This document shows positions 33,467 to 41,724 of a stretch of 64,000 bases of DNA, piece after piece; within the stretch, counting starts at the first letter, position 1, and each line of letters opens with the position of its first letter. A model generated the notes under the pieces. The model was not told the origin of the DNA. It did not search any database and was given only the letters and a program-made list of their open reading frames with translations. Where the stretch lies: the NCBI GenBank assembly GCA_965215225.1, contig OZ244039.1, positions 868,001 through 932,000 on the forward strand, given 5' to 3'. A program made the position numbers and the translations under genes. The stretch comes from G965215225 sp965215225 (GTDB taxonomy: Bacteria; Pseudomonadota; Gammaproteobacteria; CBDBNL01; JAAOII01).

Positions 33467-34420
33467 ATGAAAGCTCTTATATTAAATGAAGAGGCGAAAG
33501 TAAGCATCAAGCAAATAGAACCTGAAGAGCTACCAAATGAAGAGATTAGCTTGAAGGTTGAGTATTCTGCGCTTAATTATAAAGACGCCTTAGCCATAAC
33601 TGGCAAATCCAAGATAGTTCGCTCCTTTCCTTTTATTCCGGGCATAGACTTGTGCGGTTCAATAGTTTCTCCATCCGAAGACGAGGGCAAGGCCATGATT
33701 GCTACTGGCTGGGGAATAGGAGAGAAATATTGGGGAGGATTGGCCGAGATGGCACGCCTTAAAAGAAAATGGCTGACCCCACTGCCCACTGGGATGACTA
33801 GTGAGCATGCCATGGTAGTTGGCACGGCTGGTCTAACGGCTATGCTATGTGTTTCGGCTTTGAGAGATAGAGGAATTGAGGCAGGTCCTATAGTGGTAAG
33901 CGGTGCTAGTGGTGGAGTAGGTAGCTTTGCGGTCAAGATACTAGCTAGCTTAGGTTATGAGGTGACCGCCATTACCTCTCCTGCTGGTAGAGAATTTGTC
34001 ACTTCCCTAGGGGCTCATCAGTCTATTATGAGAGATGAGTTTAGCAGGGACTGTCGTCCTTTGGAGACCCAGAAGTGGGCTGGTGCCATAGATACAACCG
34101 GAGGCAATATACTGGCGCGTATGCTTGCTGAGCTTAATTATGGCGGCTTAGTAGCAGCCTGTGGCTTGGCAGCCGATTATAGGCTGACTACTAGTGTGAT
34201 GCCTTTCATATTGAGGGGTGTTCAGCTGGTAGGTATAGATAGTGTCTATGTGCCTGCTGATAGAAGGCAAGTTCTATGGCAAGAGATATCACAAACTCTA
34301 TCTGCTGATTTCCTTGATAGTATCAAGACCTGTATTTCATTAGAACAGGTGGTTGAATTTAGCGAGAGATTATTGCGTGGTGAGACATCAGGGCGGATTG
34401 TTGTCAGATTGGCGGATTAG
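33467..34420 (+). CDS. acuI: Acryloyl-CoA reductase family oxidoreductase (AcuI/YhdH)
   Basis: This 317-residue zinc-independent medium-chain dehydrogenase/reductase matches the AcuI/YhdH branch: EYSALNYKDALAITGKSKIVRSFPFIPGIDLCGSI at the N-terminus, GTAGLTAMLCVSALRD, and the NADPH-binding GASGGVGSFAVKILASLGY. AcuI reduces acryloyl-CoA, a toxic intermediate of DMSP and acrylate catabolism, to propionyl-CoA. The next two genes, prpB and prpC, act in the methylcitrate cycle that consumes propionyl-CoA, which supports this assignment over a generic quinone reductase. prpB starts 8 bases downstream. Confidence 0.85.
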   Translation: MKALILNEEAKVSIKQIEPEELPNEEISLKVEYSALNYKDALAITGKSKIVRSFPFIPGIDLCGSIVSPSEDEGKAMIATGWGIGEKYWGGLAEMARLKRKWLTPLPTGMTSEHAMVVGTAGLTAMLCVSALRDRGIEAGPIVVSGASGGVGSFAVKILASLGYEVTAITSPAGREFVTSLGAHQSIMRDEFSRDCRPLETQKWAGAIDTTGGNILARMLAELNYGGLVAACGLAADYRLTTSVMPFILRGVQLVGIDSVYVPADRRQVLWQEISQTLSADFLDSIKTCISLEQVVEFSERLLRGETSGRIVVRLAD

Positions 34421-34428
34421 AGGATTAA

Positions 34429-35295
34429 ATGAATTCACTTTATCAAGCATTGGAAGAAGAAACCCCACTCCAACTAGTTGGAGCGGTCAATGCCTATAGC
34501 GCTCTGTTGGCTCAGCAGGCAGGATTTCGCGCTCTGTATCTATCTGGTGCTGGCGTAGCCAATGCGTCTCTTGGGTTGCCTGATTTGGGTATTACTAATT
34601 TAGCGGATGTGGTTGAAGATGTCCGCCGCATTACTGGAAGAGTGGATTTGCCTTTGTTGGTGGATGCAGATGTAGGCTGGGGAGGCGCTTTTAATATAGC
34701 CAGAACTGTTAAGGAGCTGGATAGAGCGGGAGCAGCTGGTATGCATATTGAAGACCAGGTAGGACAAAAACGCTGTGGCCATAGGCCGGGCAAAGCGCTA
34801 GTAAACCAAGAGGAAATGGTGGATAGAATTAAGGCAGCAGTAGATGCACGTCATAGGGATGACTTTGTTGTCATGGCGCGAACCGATGCCCTAGCCAATG
34901 AGGCAATGGAAGGGGCTTTGACAAGAACCAGGGCCTATGTGGAAGCTGGGGCGGATATGATCTTTACTGAAGCAGTTGAACAGTTGGACCAATATAAGAG
35001 GTTCGCTTCAGAATTAAGAGTGCCGATTCTCGCTAATATCACCGAGTTTGGCAAGACCCCTTTGTTTACTCTGGCTGAATTGAAGACAGCGGGAGTATCT
35101 CTCGCTCTTTATCCATTGTCTGCTTTTCGTGCTATGAGTAAGGCGGCACTTCAAGTTTATAATCAATTAAGACAAGAAGGAACCCAAGCCGCGAGCTTAG
35201 ATACTATGCAAACACGCGAGGAACTTTATCAAATCTTAGACTACTATAGCTATGAAGAGAAATTGGATGGGCTCTTCGGCAAGGAGAGGGATTAA
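34429..35295 (+). CDS. prpB: Methylisocitrate lyase
   Basis: PrpB cleaves 2-methylisocitrate to pyruvate and succinate in the methylcitrate cycle. The family signature KRCGHRPGKALV contains the catalytic cysteine. PLLVDADVGWGG, AAGMHIEDQVGQ and VMARTDALANEAMEGALTRTRAYVEAGADMIFTEA are standard PEP mutase/isocitrate lyase superfamily segments with metal-binding Asp and Glu residues. The 288-residue length is normal. It sits between acuI and prpC. Confidence 0.96.
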   Translation: MNSLYQALEEETPLQLVGAVNAYSALLAQQAGFRALYLSGAGVANASLGLPDLGITNLADVVEDVRRITGRVDLPLLVDADVGWGGAFNIARTVKELDRAGAAGMHIEDQVGQKRCGHRPGKALVNQEEMVDRIKAAVDARHRDDFVVMARTDALANEAMEGALTRTRAYVEAGADMIFTEAVEQLDQYKRFASELRVPILANITEFGKTPLFTLAELKTAGVSLALYPLSAFRAMSKAALQVYNQLRQEGTQAASLDTMQTREELYQILDYYSYEEKLDGLFGKERD

Positions 35296-35330
35296 TGAAT
35301 TATCAAATAGAGATAAATTAGAGATAAACA

Positions 35331-36449
35331 ATGACTAAGAAAGACAGTCGTGGATTGCGCGATGTGGTTGCTGGTGACACAGCCATATGTACTTGTGGCA
35401 TTGAGGGCAAAGGACTTACCTATTATGGCTATACCATTGAAGACCTTGCCGCCCATTCTACTTTTGAAGAAACCGCCTATTTGCTCCTGAATGGTGAGCT
35501 ACCGAATGAGGCGGAACTAGCTACTTTTAAGGAGCGGTTGAAAGAGAAGAGAGAATTACCTGATGCTCTGAAAAAGGTGCTGGAACTCATTCCGGCTGAT
35601 GCTCATCCTATGGATGTTATGCGTATAGGCTGTTCTGTGCTGGGAACCCTAGAGCCAGAAAGCTCAACTAGAGGGCAGCTAGACATAATGGAACGATTAC
35701 TAGCAGTATTCCCCGCTATTATGATCTATTGGTTTCGTTTTTGTCAAGAGGGCATTCGGATAGAGACCCAAACCGAACAAGAGAGCCTAGCTGGTCATCT
35801 ATTGGCTATGCTTCATAATGGCCCTCCCACCCAGCTTCATAGACAAGCGATGGATGTTTCTTTTATTCTTTATGCTGAGCATGAATTTAATGCATCTACT
35901 TTCACTGCCAGAGTAATAAGTGCGACACTTTCAGATATATATTCTGCCGTTAGCGGCGCCATAGGGGCGCTACGCGGTCCTCTGCATGGCGGTGCTAATG
36001 AAGAAGCCTATTATCTGATTAGCAGCTATGAGACACCGGAAGCTGCTGCCGATGGAATTCAGCAAAAGCTAGTTAAGAAGGAAAAGATTATGGGTTTCGG
36101 TCACGCGGTTTATACTATTGCCGACCCACGTAATGCTATCATCAAAGACTGGTCGCATAAACTAAGTGAGGATGCAGGGGATATGAGTCTCTATGATATT
36201 TCACAAGCAGTAGAGCAGGTGATGTGGGATGAGAAGAAACTCTTTCCCAATTTGGATTTTTACAGCGCATCTGCCTATCATCAGATGAATATAGCAACAA
36301 CTCTTTTCACCCCTCTATTTGTTTGCAGTCGCATGGCCGGCTGGGCAGCTCATATAATGGAACAACGAAGGGACAATAAGCTTATAAGACCTAAGGCGCA
36401 ATATATAGGTCCTACACAGAGGGAATATAGACCTGCTATCAAAAAATAA
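35331..36449 (+). CDS. prpC: 2-methylcitrate synthase
   Basis: PrpC condenses propionyl-CoA with oxaloacetate. The 372-residue citrate synthase-type protein has GLRDVVAGDTAICTCGIEGKGLTYYGYTIEDLA, the PrpC-typical MRIGCSVLGTLEPE, the catalytic His segment GPLHGGANEEAY, MGFGHAVYTIADPR, and FYSASAYHQMNI. GCSVLGTLEPE and the short length separate it from housekeeping citrate synthase. prpD and acnD, the usual dehydratase partners, do not follow. The next gene encodes an unrelated exported protein. Confidence 0.94.
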   Translation: MTKKDSRGLRDVVAGDTAICTCGIEGKGLTYYGYTIEDLAAHSTFEETAYLLLNGELPNEAELATFKERLKEKRELPDALKKVLELIPADAHPMDVMRIGCSVLGTLEPESSTRGQLDIMERLLAVFPAIMIYWFRFCQEGIRIETQTEQESLAGHLLAMLHNGPPTQLHRQAMDVSFILYAEHEFNASTFTARVISATLSDIYSAVSGAIGALRGPLHGGANEEAYYLISSYETPEAAADGIQQKLVKKEKIMGFGHAVYTIADPRNAIIKDWSHKLSEDAGDMSLYDISQAVEQVMWDEKKLFPNLDFYSASAYHQMNIATTLFTPLFVCSRMAGWAAHIMEQRRDNKLIRPKAQYIGPTQREYRPAIKK

Positions 36450-36500
36450 GGCAGCGATTAAAATGCTATCATCTATCTTTATCTATTTTACTTTCTCGTT

Positions 36501-37226
36501 ATGCTTATGATAAAAAACAGCTTCTATCTTATTTTGTTCTTGGCTGTTCTATTTTCTTCAATGGCTCAAGCAGAAGATAGGGTCACGCGCAAAATGGAAG
36601 AACCAGTTACTGCCTGGCTATTTGATGGTGATTGGGACCTGTTCTGTCAGAACATGGGTCATTTGGTTGGCATAGTAGATTTGGTAGAACACATAAAAGG
36701 AAAGGACAGAGTAGTCGCTTGGGCTATATGCTCAAGAACTTCCAATGACGATAATATAAGAATTGGAATTGATATATCAAAAAAAGAGCTTCAGTTTGTG
36801 AAGGATACAGACTTTATAAAGGGGGAGCATATAGTCTACTCTAGCCCCCCAGGAGGAACCAACCTCCATGAAGCAAGATTGGCTCAATATCCCCGTCCTT
36901 TTAGCACCTATGAATATACTTGTCCTGAAGGCTCTCTTATCACTGGAATTGAGACCTTTGGCAAGAAGCGAAAAGTTTTCGGCAACTTCCCAGTAGTTGT
37001 CAGAAAGGGAATAAGGTTTCTATGTAGTAAATTTGAAAATGGCGATTTGGTTGGAACATCAAAAATTACAGTAACAGACCGAGATGCTAGCTGGGGAGGG
37101 AGTAACTTTGGCAAGCTAGAATGTCCAGCAGGGCAAGCGGCTATGGGTATAGGACAGATCTGGGAGGGCAATGCAATAAACAGCCGAAGAGCCATGACCC
37201 TACATTGCCTTTCGGTGCCAAAATAG
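36501..37226 (+). CDS. Exported protein with two Cys-paired repeats, function unknown
   Basis: The 241-residue protein has a signal peptide (MLMIKNSFYLILFLAVLFSSMAQA, cleavage expected before EDRV). ATG 36507 is an alternative start. Two C-terminal modules share the form C-P-x-G-x-x-x-x-G-I followed ~25-40 residues later by a second cysteine: YTCPEGSLITGIETF...RFLCSKF and LECPAGQAAMGIGQI...TLHCLSV. This is weakly like dermatopontin-type beta modules. A third form may lie near DLFCQNMGHLVGIVDL...WAICSRT. I do not recognise the family. It follows prpC by 51 bases. Confidence 0.65.
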   Translation: MLMIKNSFYLILFLAVLFSSMAQAEDRVTRKMEEPVTAWLFDGDWDLFCQNMGHLVGIVDLVEHIKGKDRVVAWAICSRTSNDDNIRIGIDISKKELQFVKDTDFIKGEHIVYSSPPGGTNLHEARLAQYPRPFSTYEYTCPEGSLITGIETFGKKRKVFGNFPVVVRKGIRFLCSKFENGDLVGTSKITVTDRDASWGGSNFGKLECPAGQAAMGIGQIWEGNAINSRRAMTLHCLSVPK

Positions 37227-37534
37227 GCGATTGCTATTTCAAGGAAGCAGAGCAACAAAGCAATAAAGCAATAGAACCCGATTTCAGTCTTCTAAGAAAT
37301 TACTAAAAAGCCTTCTTCAAATAAATAAAAATAAGTGAGAGGATTTTGATTTTTGCTTTATAATAATGCAATGGTTTTAGCGAGAGATATTAATAAAGAG
37401 CTATTGATATGATAAATATGTCTATTTTTTTACTATTTTAATTTCTTTAGCTAATTAAAATTTTCGCTATGATTTTGATTTTTGTGTTATAATAATGTAA
37501 TGGCTTTAATAAGAGATATTAAGGAGATATTGAT
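37227..37534. other. AT-rich spacer with a duplicated promoter/leader
   Basis: Two related segments lie at 37342-37411 and 37471-37537. Both read gattttgattttt-g-x-x-ttataataatg, then tttta-a/g, agagatatta and ttgatatga. Each contains TATAAT (37359-37364 and 37488-37493), and the second has the extended form TGTTATAAT. Only the second has AAGGAG before its ATG at 37535. The first leads to a 10-codon ORF (37409-37441) that ends in TAA. Confidence 0.7.
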
Positions 37535-40135
37535 ATGACAAATTCTTATTCTTTTCGCCAGCTACTATTTTTTGGCGTTTTCATAGTTGGGGTCCTATCC
37601 TTGACTTCTTGTGCAGGTGGTGATGACAGTAGTTCTAGAACTATTAGAACTCCTGGCCTTCCCAATTTTGTATTAGAATTCAGTCCTTATGATGGAGGAA
37701 CCTATGTTTATTGGAGTAATCGGAACACCTCCGCTACTCTTGAGTCATTAAACATAACCTCTATCAATATTACCGCAATCGGTTACGATAGCGATGGCGA
37801 CGAACAAGTTAGGGAAACAGTAATCTTGGACAGTGTTGCAGAAATACAACAGCTGACTAGGGTCGACGCAGATGGGAACCGCGGCTATGATTTTACTGGT
37901 CTTAGATCCGGACTTCAGTATGAATTTAAACTTGAAATAACCATAGAGGATGGTTCACCTAGATCAATTGGCATAACCCCGGCTGAGGCGAACAAGGCAG
38001 ATTATGCCGAGGATGAAAGAATCGGTATAGGTGAAGACACCGATGGTGATAAGATAGCAGATTTTGTTGATGGAGACGATGATAACGATGGACTCAATGA
38101 TGACAAGGATAGTTGTCTTAATAGCGCAAATTCTACTTTCGTCTCTACCTCTGCCAACGACAGAGATAGCGATGGCTGTGAGGATGAGGTGGAGGACATA
38201 GATGATGATGGCGATGGGTTGATAGAAATTTTGAGACCCAGTGGCACTCATTTAGTAAGAGGAGCCAGTTTAGAACACATTGATAATCAACTTGATGGAA
38301 CTGCCTTAACAAACTCTACTCACACTGAATCAGCTAGTTGTGGTAATGGGCGGGATGTCCAAGAATGTTCCGGTTACGAGCTAATCAATGATATCACCGT
38401 CACCGCCTCTAACTGGCCTCCTTTAGGAAACGATATGGATTCAGCCGATGGATTATGTTTAGGAGATGGTGCCTTCACAACTACATTTGAAGGAAATGGA
38501 TATACTATCACTCTACAAGATATAACCTCAACAGATGATTGTGTCGGCTTTTTTGCTCAGCTAAAAGACGCTCAGATACGCAATCTCACTATCACCGCCC
38601 AAAACATTAGGGGAACCAAGAATGTGGGTGTTCTGGCCGGCTGGGGACAAACTAGCACTATTACAAATGTTCATACCAGATCTATGTCTCTAAAAGGCGT
38701 TCAAGCAGTGGGCGGTTTAATAGGAAGAATCCAGGCGGATAATGGCACGGATGCGATAGAACAAGTAGAGGCTTCAGGAGCCATTCCCGCCATAGCTTCA
38801 GAAGCCCTTCCCGTCATAGTAGCTGAACTAGCCACCAGTCCATCCATTAAGGATTCTTCTGCCAAGTCTAATGAGATTCTCGCCTGTGCCTCCGCCGGTG
38901 GCCTAGTAGGGGAATCCGATAGGATAATGATAGAGGATTCCTATGCTATCAATCGAAGAATTGAACTGCCTTTAGACGAATCTTCCGAACAAGCACTCCT
39001 TGGCTTCAGTTGTGACATGATCCGATCTGATGGCATCACTCACCATGTCTATAAGAGCATCGGGGGCTTGGTAGGAGATGGCGACTCTTCCCTATGGCAA
39101 GGAAACCAGTGGGGTGCAGCTCCTAATTTGGAAGAGCATATAGTAATCAATATTGGCGATTACATTGCCTTCCCTAACACTGACACCGTGTATCCTAATG
39201 ATGGCACCTCAACCACTACCTATGGCGATCTCAATCTAACAAAAATAATAGAGGGAGGCACTAGAATTGTTTCTTCCTATGCAATAAGTGGCAGTCTCAC
39301 TGGCAACTGGAAGATAGCTGGTCTAGTGGGAGATTTACAACATGGCGAAGCGACCAATAGCTTTGCCGTTACTAAAAATATCCAAGCCAGAATAAGAACT
39401 GCTGGCGGATTAATAGGACAAGCAGATGATACCGACATTGTTGCTTCCTATGCCATAGCCGGTCTCATCGATGCAAACGGTAGCATGACAGGAACATCCA
39501 ATGGGGATAGGGCAAATGGCGAGGCCGGCGGACTAGTAGGCAGGGCAGTAGTGGTGGTAGTTAATGCTTCCTATGCCATCTCAGAATCTATTCTCGGTGG
39601 TGAAGATCCTAACCGAGGACATCTAGGGTCTGCTGCCGGCCTATTGGGAAGTCGGGTTCTTCAAAAGCGCGACTCAGACGCTGAAATAAACATTAAGCTA
39701 GAGAATTCTTATGCCTCTTTTGATAGCATTGTCGGAGCAAGAATTAACCCTTTGGTCGGGCGAGATACTTTGAACAATGTATCAATTAGAAATTCCTATT
39801 GGAGTGTTAATGCTACTTCTGTTGATCTAGGCGAAACTTCTAGTGAAACAGAGCGCTTTTATTATATAGTGGGAGGTGAGAACCCTAATACTGGGACTTA
39901 TGAATCTTTAATAGGCAGTAATTCCGGTGATCCCAATATCTTCTCCGACTGGAGAACGCCTGACCATTGTTGGGACTTTGGCACTGATACACAATACCCA
40001 GCCATCCGCTGCACCCCAGATCAACCAGCTGACCAAAGACAATGGTATAGTCTTATGAAAATTCGGGAGGCTGGAGGCTTTATTGAAGTGAATACAACCT
40101 CTATTGATGAGAGAATAGACAGCGAACTCAACTAA
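37535..40135 (+). CDS. Surface lipoprotein with TSP3-like calcium repeats and GLUG-type repeats
   Basis: The 866-residue protein has a lipoprotein signal ending in LTSCAGG. After an Fn3-like domain (about residues 40-140), residues ~165-230 form an Asp-rich thrombospondin type 3-like stretch (EDTDGDKIADFVDGDDDND, DRDSDGCEDEVEDID), expected to bind calcium. The remainder contains GLUG-like beta-helix repeats: NVGVLAGWGQTSTITNVHT, AVGGLIGRIQ, SAGGLVGESDRIMIEDSYAI, SIGGLVGDG, TAGGLIGQADDTDIVASYAI, EAGGLVGRAVVVVVNASYAI and GSAAGLLGS. Such architecture is typical of adhesins and cell-surface binding proteins. It is preceded by a good ribosome binding site and an extended -10. Confidence 0.82.
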   Translation: MTNSYSFRQLLFFGVFIVGVLSLTSCAGGDDSSSRTIRTPGLPNFVLEFSPYDGGTYVYWSNRNTSATLESLNITSINITAIGYDSDGDEQVRETVILDSVAEIQQLTRVDADGNRGYDFTGLRSGLQYEFKLEITIEDGSPRSIGITPAEANKADYAEDERIGIGEDTDGDKIADFVDGDDDNDGLNDDKDSCLNSANSTFVSTSANDRDSDGCEDEVEDIDDDGDGLIEILRPSGTHLVRGASLEHIDNQLDGTALTNSTHTESASCGNGRDVQECSGYELINDITVTASNWPPLGNDMDSADGLCLGDGAFTTTFEGNGYTITLQDITSTDDCVGFFAQLKDAQIRNLTITAQNIRGTKNVGVLAGWGQTSTITNVHTRSMSLKGVQAVGGLIGRIQADNGTDAIEQVEASGAIPAIASEALPVIVAELATSPSIKDSSAKSNEILACASAGGLVGESDRIMIEDSYAINRRIELPLDESSEQALLGFSCDMIRSDGITHHVYKSIGGLVGDGDSSLWQGNQWGAAPNLEEHIVINIGDYIAFPNTDTVYPNDGTSTTTYGDLNLTKIIEGGTRIVSSYAISGSLTGNWKIAGLVGDLQHGEATNSFAVTKNIQARIRTAGGLIGQADDTDIVASYAIAGLIDANGSMTGTSNGDRANGEAGGLVGRAVVVVVNASYAISESILGGEDPNRGHLGSAAGLLGSRVLQKRDSDAEINIKLENSYASFDSIVGARINPLVGRDTLNNVSIRNSYWSVNATSVDLGETSSETERFYYIVGGENPNTGTYESLIGSNSGDPNIFSDWRTPDHCWDFGTDTQYPAIRCTPDQPADQRQWYSLMKIREAGGFIEVNTTSIDERIDSELN

Positions 40136-40200
40136 TAAAGAAGAAACCTAGATAGAGGCAATCTATCCTAGCTCATCAAAATACCCAAGCTTTATTAAGC

Positions 40201-40280
40201 AGGATATGGCTGGATATGGTAGGATACGGCAGAGTGTGACAGGATATGTCAGAATTTGCAAGCTATGGCAGAATATGAGG
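40201..40280. repeat. Degenerate 10-bp tandem repeat
   Basis: Eight 10-bp units related to aggatatggc (aggatatggc, tggatatggt, aggatacggc, agagtgtgac, aggatatgtc and others) fill the space before the rluB 3' end. No ORF or terminator is seen in it. Confidence 0.8.
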
Positions 40281-40291
40281 GCGCTTAAGCA

Positions 40292-41053
40292 CTATATAGG
40301 CCGATAATCAACACAGCTCATCAGACTTTCCCTGGCCTTCTTGTCAAGCAAAATATAATCGCCAGGTCTTAGACTAGGCGGCAGGAGGAGATTGGCATAG
40401 CGGACGCGCATAAGTCGGCTGACCTGTAGGCCCTGTGCTTGCCACAATCGTCTCACCATCCTATAACGACCAGACTGGACTACCACATAGAACCACTGAT
40501 TGGCGCTTCCCCTTTTGGGATTGTGAATCACAATATCATTAAAACGCGCTGTCCCATCCTCAAGCTTCACTCCTTTTTTGAGCCTTGATATCATAGTGGC
40601 AGTCACCTTTCCATTTACTCTGACCGCATATTCTCTATCTAAGCTATATTTTGGATGCATGAGCCTATTTGCTAACTCGCCATGAGTAGTAAAGAGTATA
40701 AGACCGGAGCTGTTAATATCTAACCGTCCCACCATAATCCAGCGGGATAAATTGGTTTCTGGTTGAGGCAAGCTGGCAAAAATGCTCGGCTGAGCAGGTC
40801 CATGAGCACATATTTCGCCAACCCTCTTATGATAGAGTAGCACCTGGCAGGGATGTTTCTGTAATAGGGCATTGTGAGACCTGCCAGAGATCTTGAGCTG
40901 GGAGCTAGGATCAACCAGCTGTTGTGGCTGCCGAATGAGTTTGCCATCAACCATGACTCCTTCACTTTGAATAAGCTTTTCTGCTGCCCGCCGAGATAGT
41001 CTCAGTTTGTAGGCAACTATCTTTTCTAGCTTTGCCTCTGTGGGTTTGGTCAA
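40292..41053 (-). CDS. rluB: 23S rRNA pseudouridine synthase, RluB/RsuA family
   Basis: The N-terminal S4 RNA-binding domain (LSRRAAEKLIQSEGVMVDGKLI) is followed by a pseudouridine synthase domain. The catalytic Asp is in MVGRLDINSSGLILFTTHGELANRLMHP, and GSANQWFYVVVQSGRYRMVRRLWQAQGLQVSRLMRVRYANLLLP is typical of the RsuA/RluB/E/F family. Linkage with scpA-scpB, as in many gammaproteobacteria, favours RluB (23S rRNA U2605). The start overlaps the scpB stop by 4 bases. Confidence 0.92.
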   Translation of the reverse strand: MTKPTEAKLEKIVAYKLRLSRRAAEKLIQSEGVMVDGKLIRQPQQLVDPSSQLKISGRSHNALLQKHPCQVLLYHKRVGEICAHGPAQPSIFASLPQPETNLSRWIMVGRLDINSSGLILFTTHGELANRLMHPKYSLDREYAVRVNGKVTATMISRLKKGVKLEDGTARFNDIVIHNPKRGSANQWFYVVVQSGRYRMVRRLWQAQGLQVSRLMRVRYANLLLPPSLRPGDYILLDKKARESLMSCVDYRPI

Positions 41054-41724
41054 TTCCTTTCGTCAGTTGAGTTGAAATCTTGCTTCTGTCTCTTCTCTTC
41101 TTTCCGTTCCTTCTGTTCCTTCTCCTCCCTCTCCCCCTTCCTTTCTTCCTTTTCTTCCCTTTCCTTCTTTCTTTCCTCTTCTTCTTCCTCTGTTTGCTTA
41201 ATTTTTGGCAGCTGAGCCAAGCTTTCTAACTTGAGGCTATCCAATAGGTGCTTGGTAGTCACCCAAAGGGTAGGGCGACCAGGCACATTTTTACGGCCAG
41301 CTGAACGGATCCACTCATGTTCTAGTAGAGTTCTCATGATATTTGGGCTCAGAGTCACTCCGCGCAATTCTTCTATTTCCGGTCTGGTGATGGGCTGTTT
41401 ATAAGCAATCACAGCTAGGGTTTCCATAAGAGCGCGGCTATAGCCTTGCGGCTTCTCTTCTGTTAGCTGCTGCATAAGGTCGGCATATTCGGAACGAATA
41501 TGAAACACATATCCAGTTGCCACTTTTACTAGCTCAATAGAGCTATCTTCATATTTGGCTATGAGGGCTGCTAGGGCTTCTTTTAGTTGTGATTGGGAAT
41601 AGTGATTGTCTATGAGACTTTGATTTAACCGTTTGAGTGATAAGGGTCGGCCGGCGGCAAAAAGCAAGGCTTCTAGCTTCCTTTGTAATGCTTCATCAGC
41701 TATTTGGTTCTTATTTGGCTTCAT
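41050..41724 (-). CDS. scpB: Segregation and condensation protein B
   Basis: ScpB binds the kleisin ScpA in the SMC condensin complex and has two winged-helix domains. The core (residues ~10-175) contains LEALLFAAGRPLSLKRL, GYVFHIRSEYADLMQQL, ALMETLAVIAYKQPITRPEIEELRGV and RTLLEHEWIRSAGRKNVPGRPTLWVTT. The last ~50 residues are an unusual Glu/Lys/Arg-only tail encoded by a purine-rich simple repeat. The start overlaps the scpA 3' end by 14 bases. Confidence 0.95.
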   Translation of the reverse strand: MKPNKNQIADEALQRKLEALLFAAGRPLSLKRLNQSLIDNHYSQSQLKEALAALIAKYEDSSIELVKVATGYVFHIRSEYADLMQQLTEEKPQGYSRALMETLAVIAYKQPITRPEIEELRGVTLSPNIMRTLLEHEWIRSAGRKNVPGRPTLWVTTKHLLDSLKLESLAQLPKIKQTEEEEEERKKEREEKEERKGEREEKEQKERKEEKRQKQDFNSTDERN

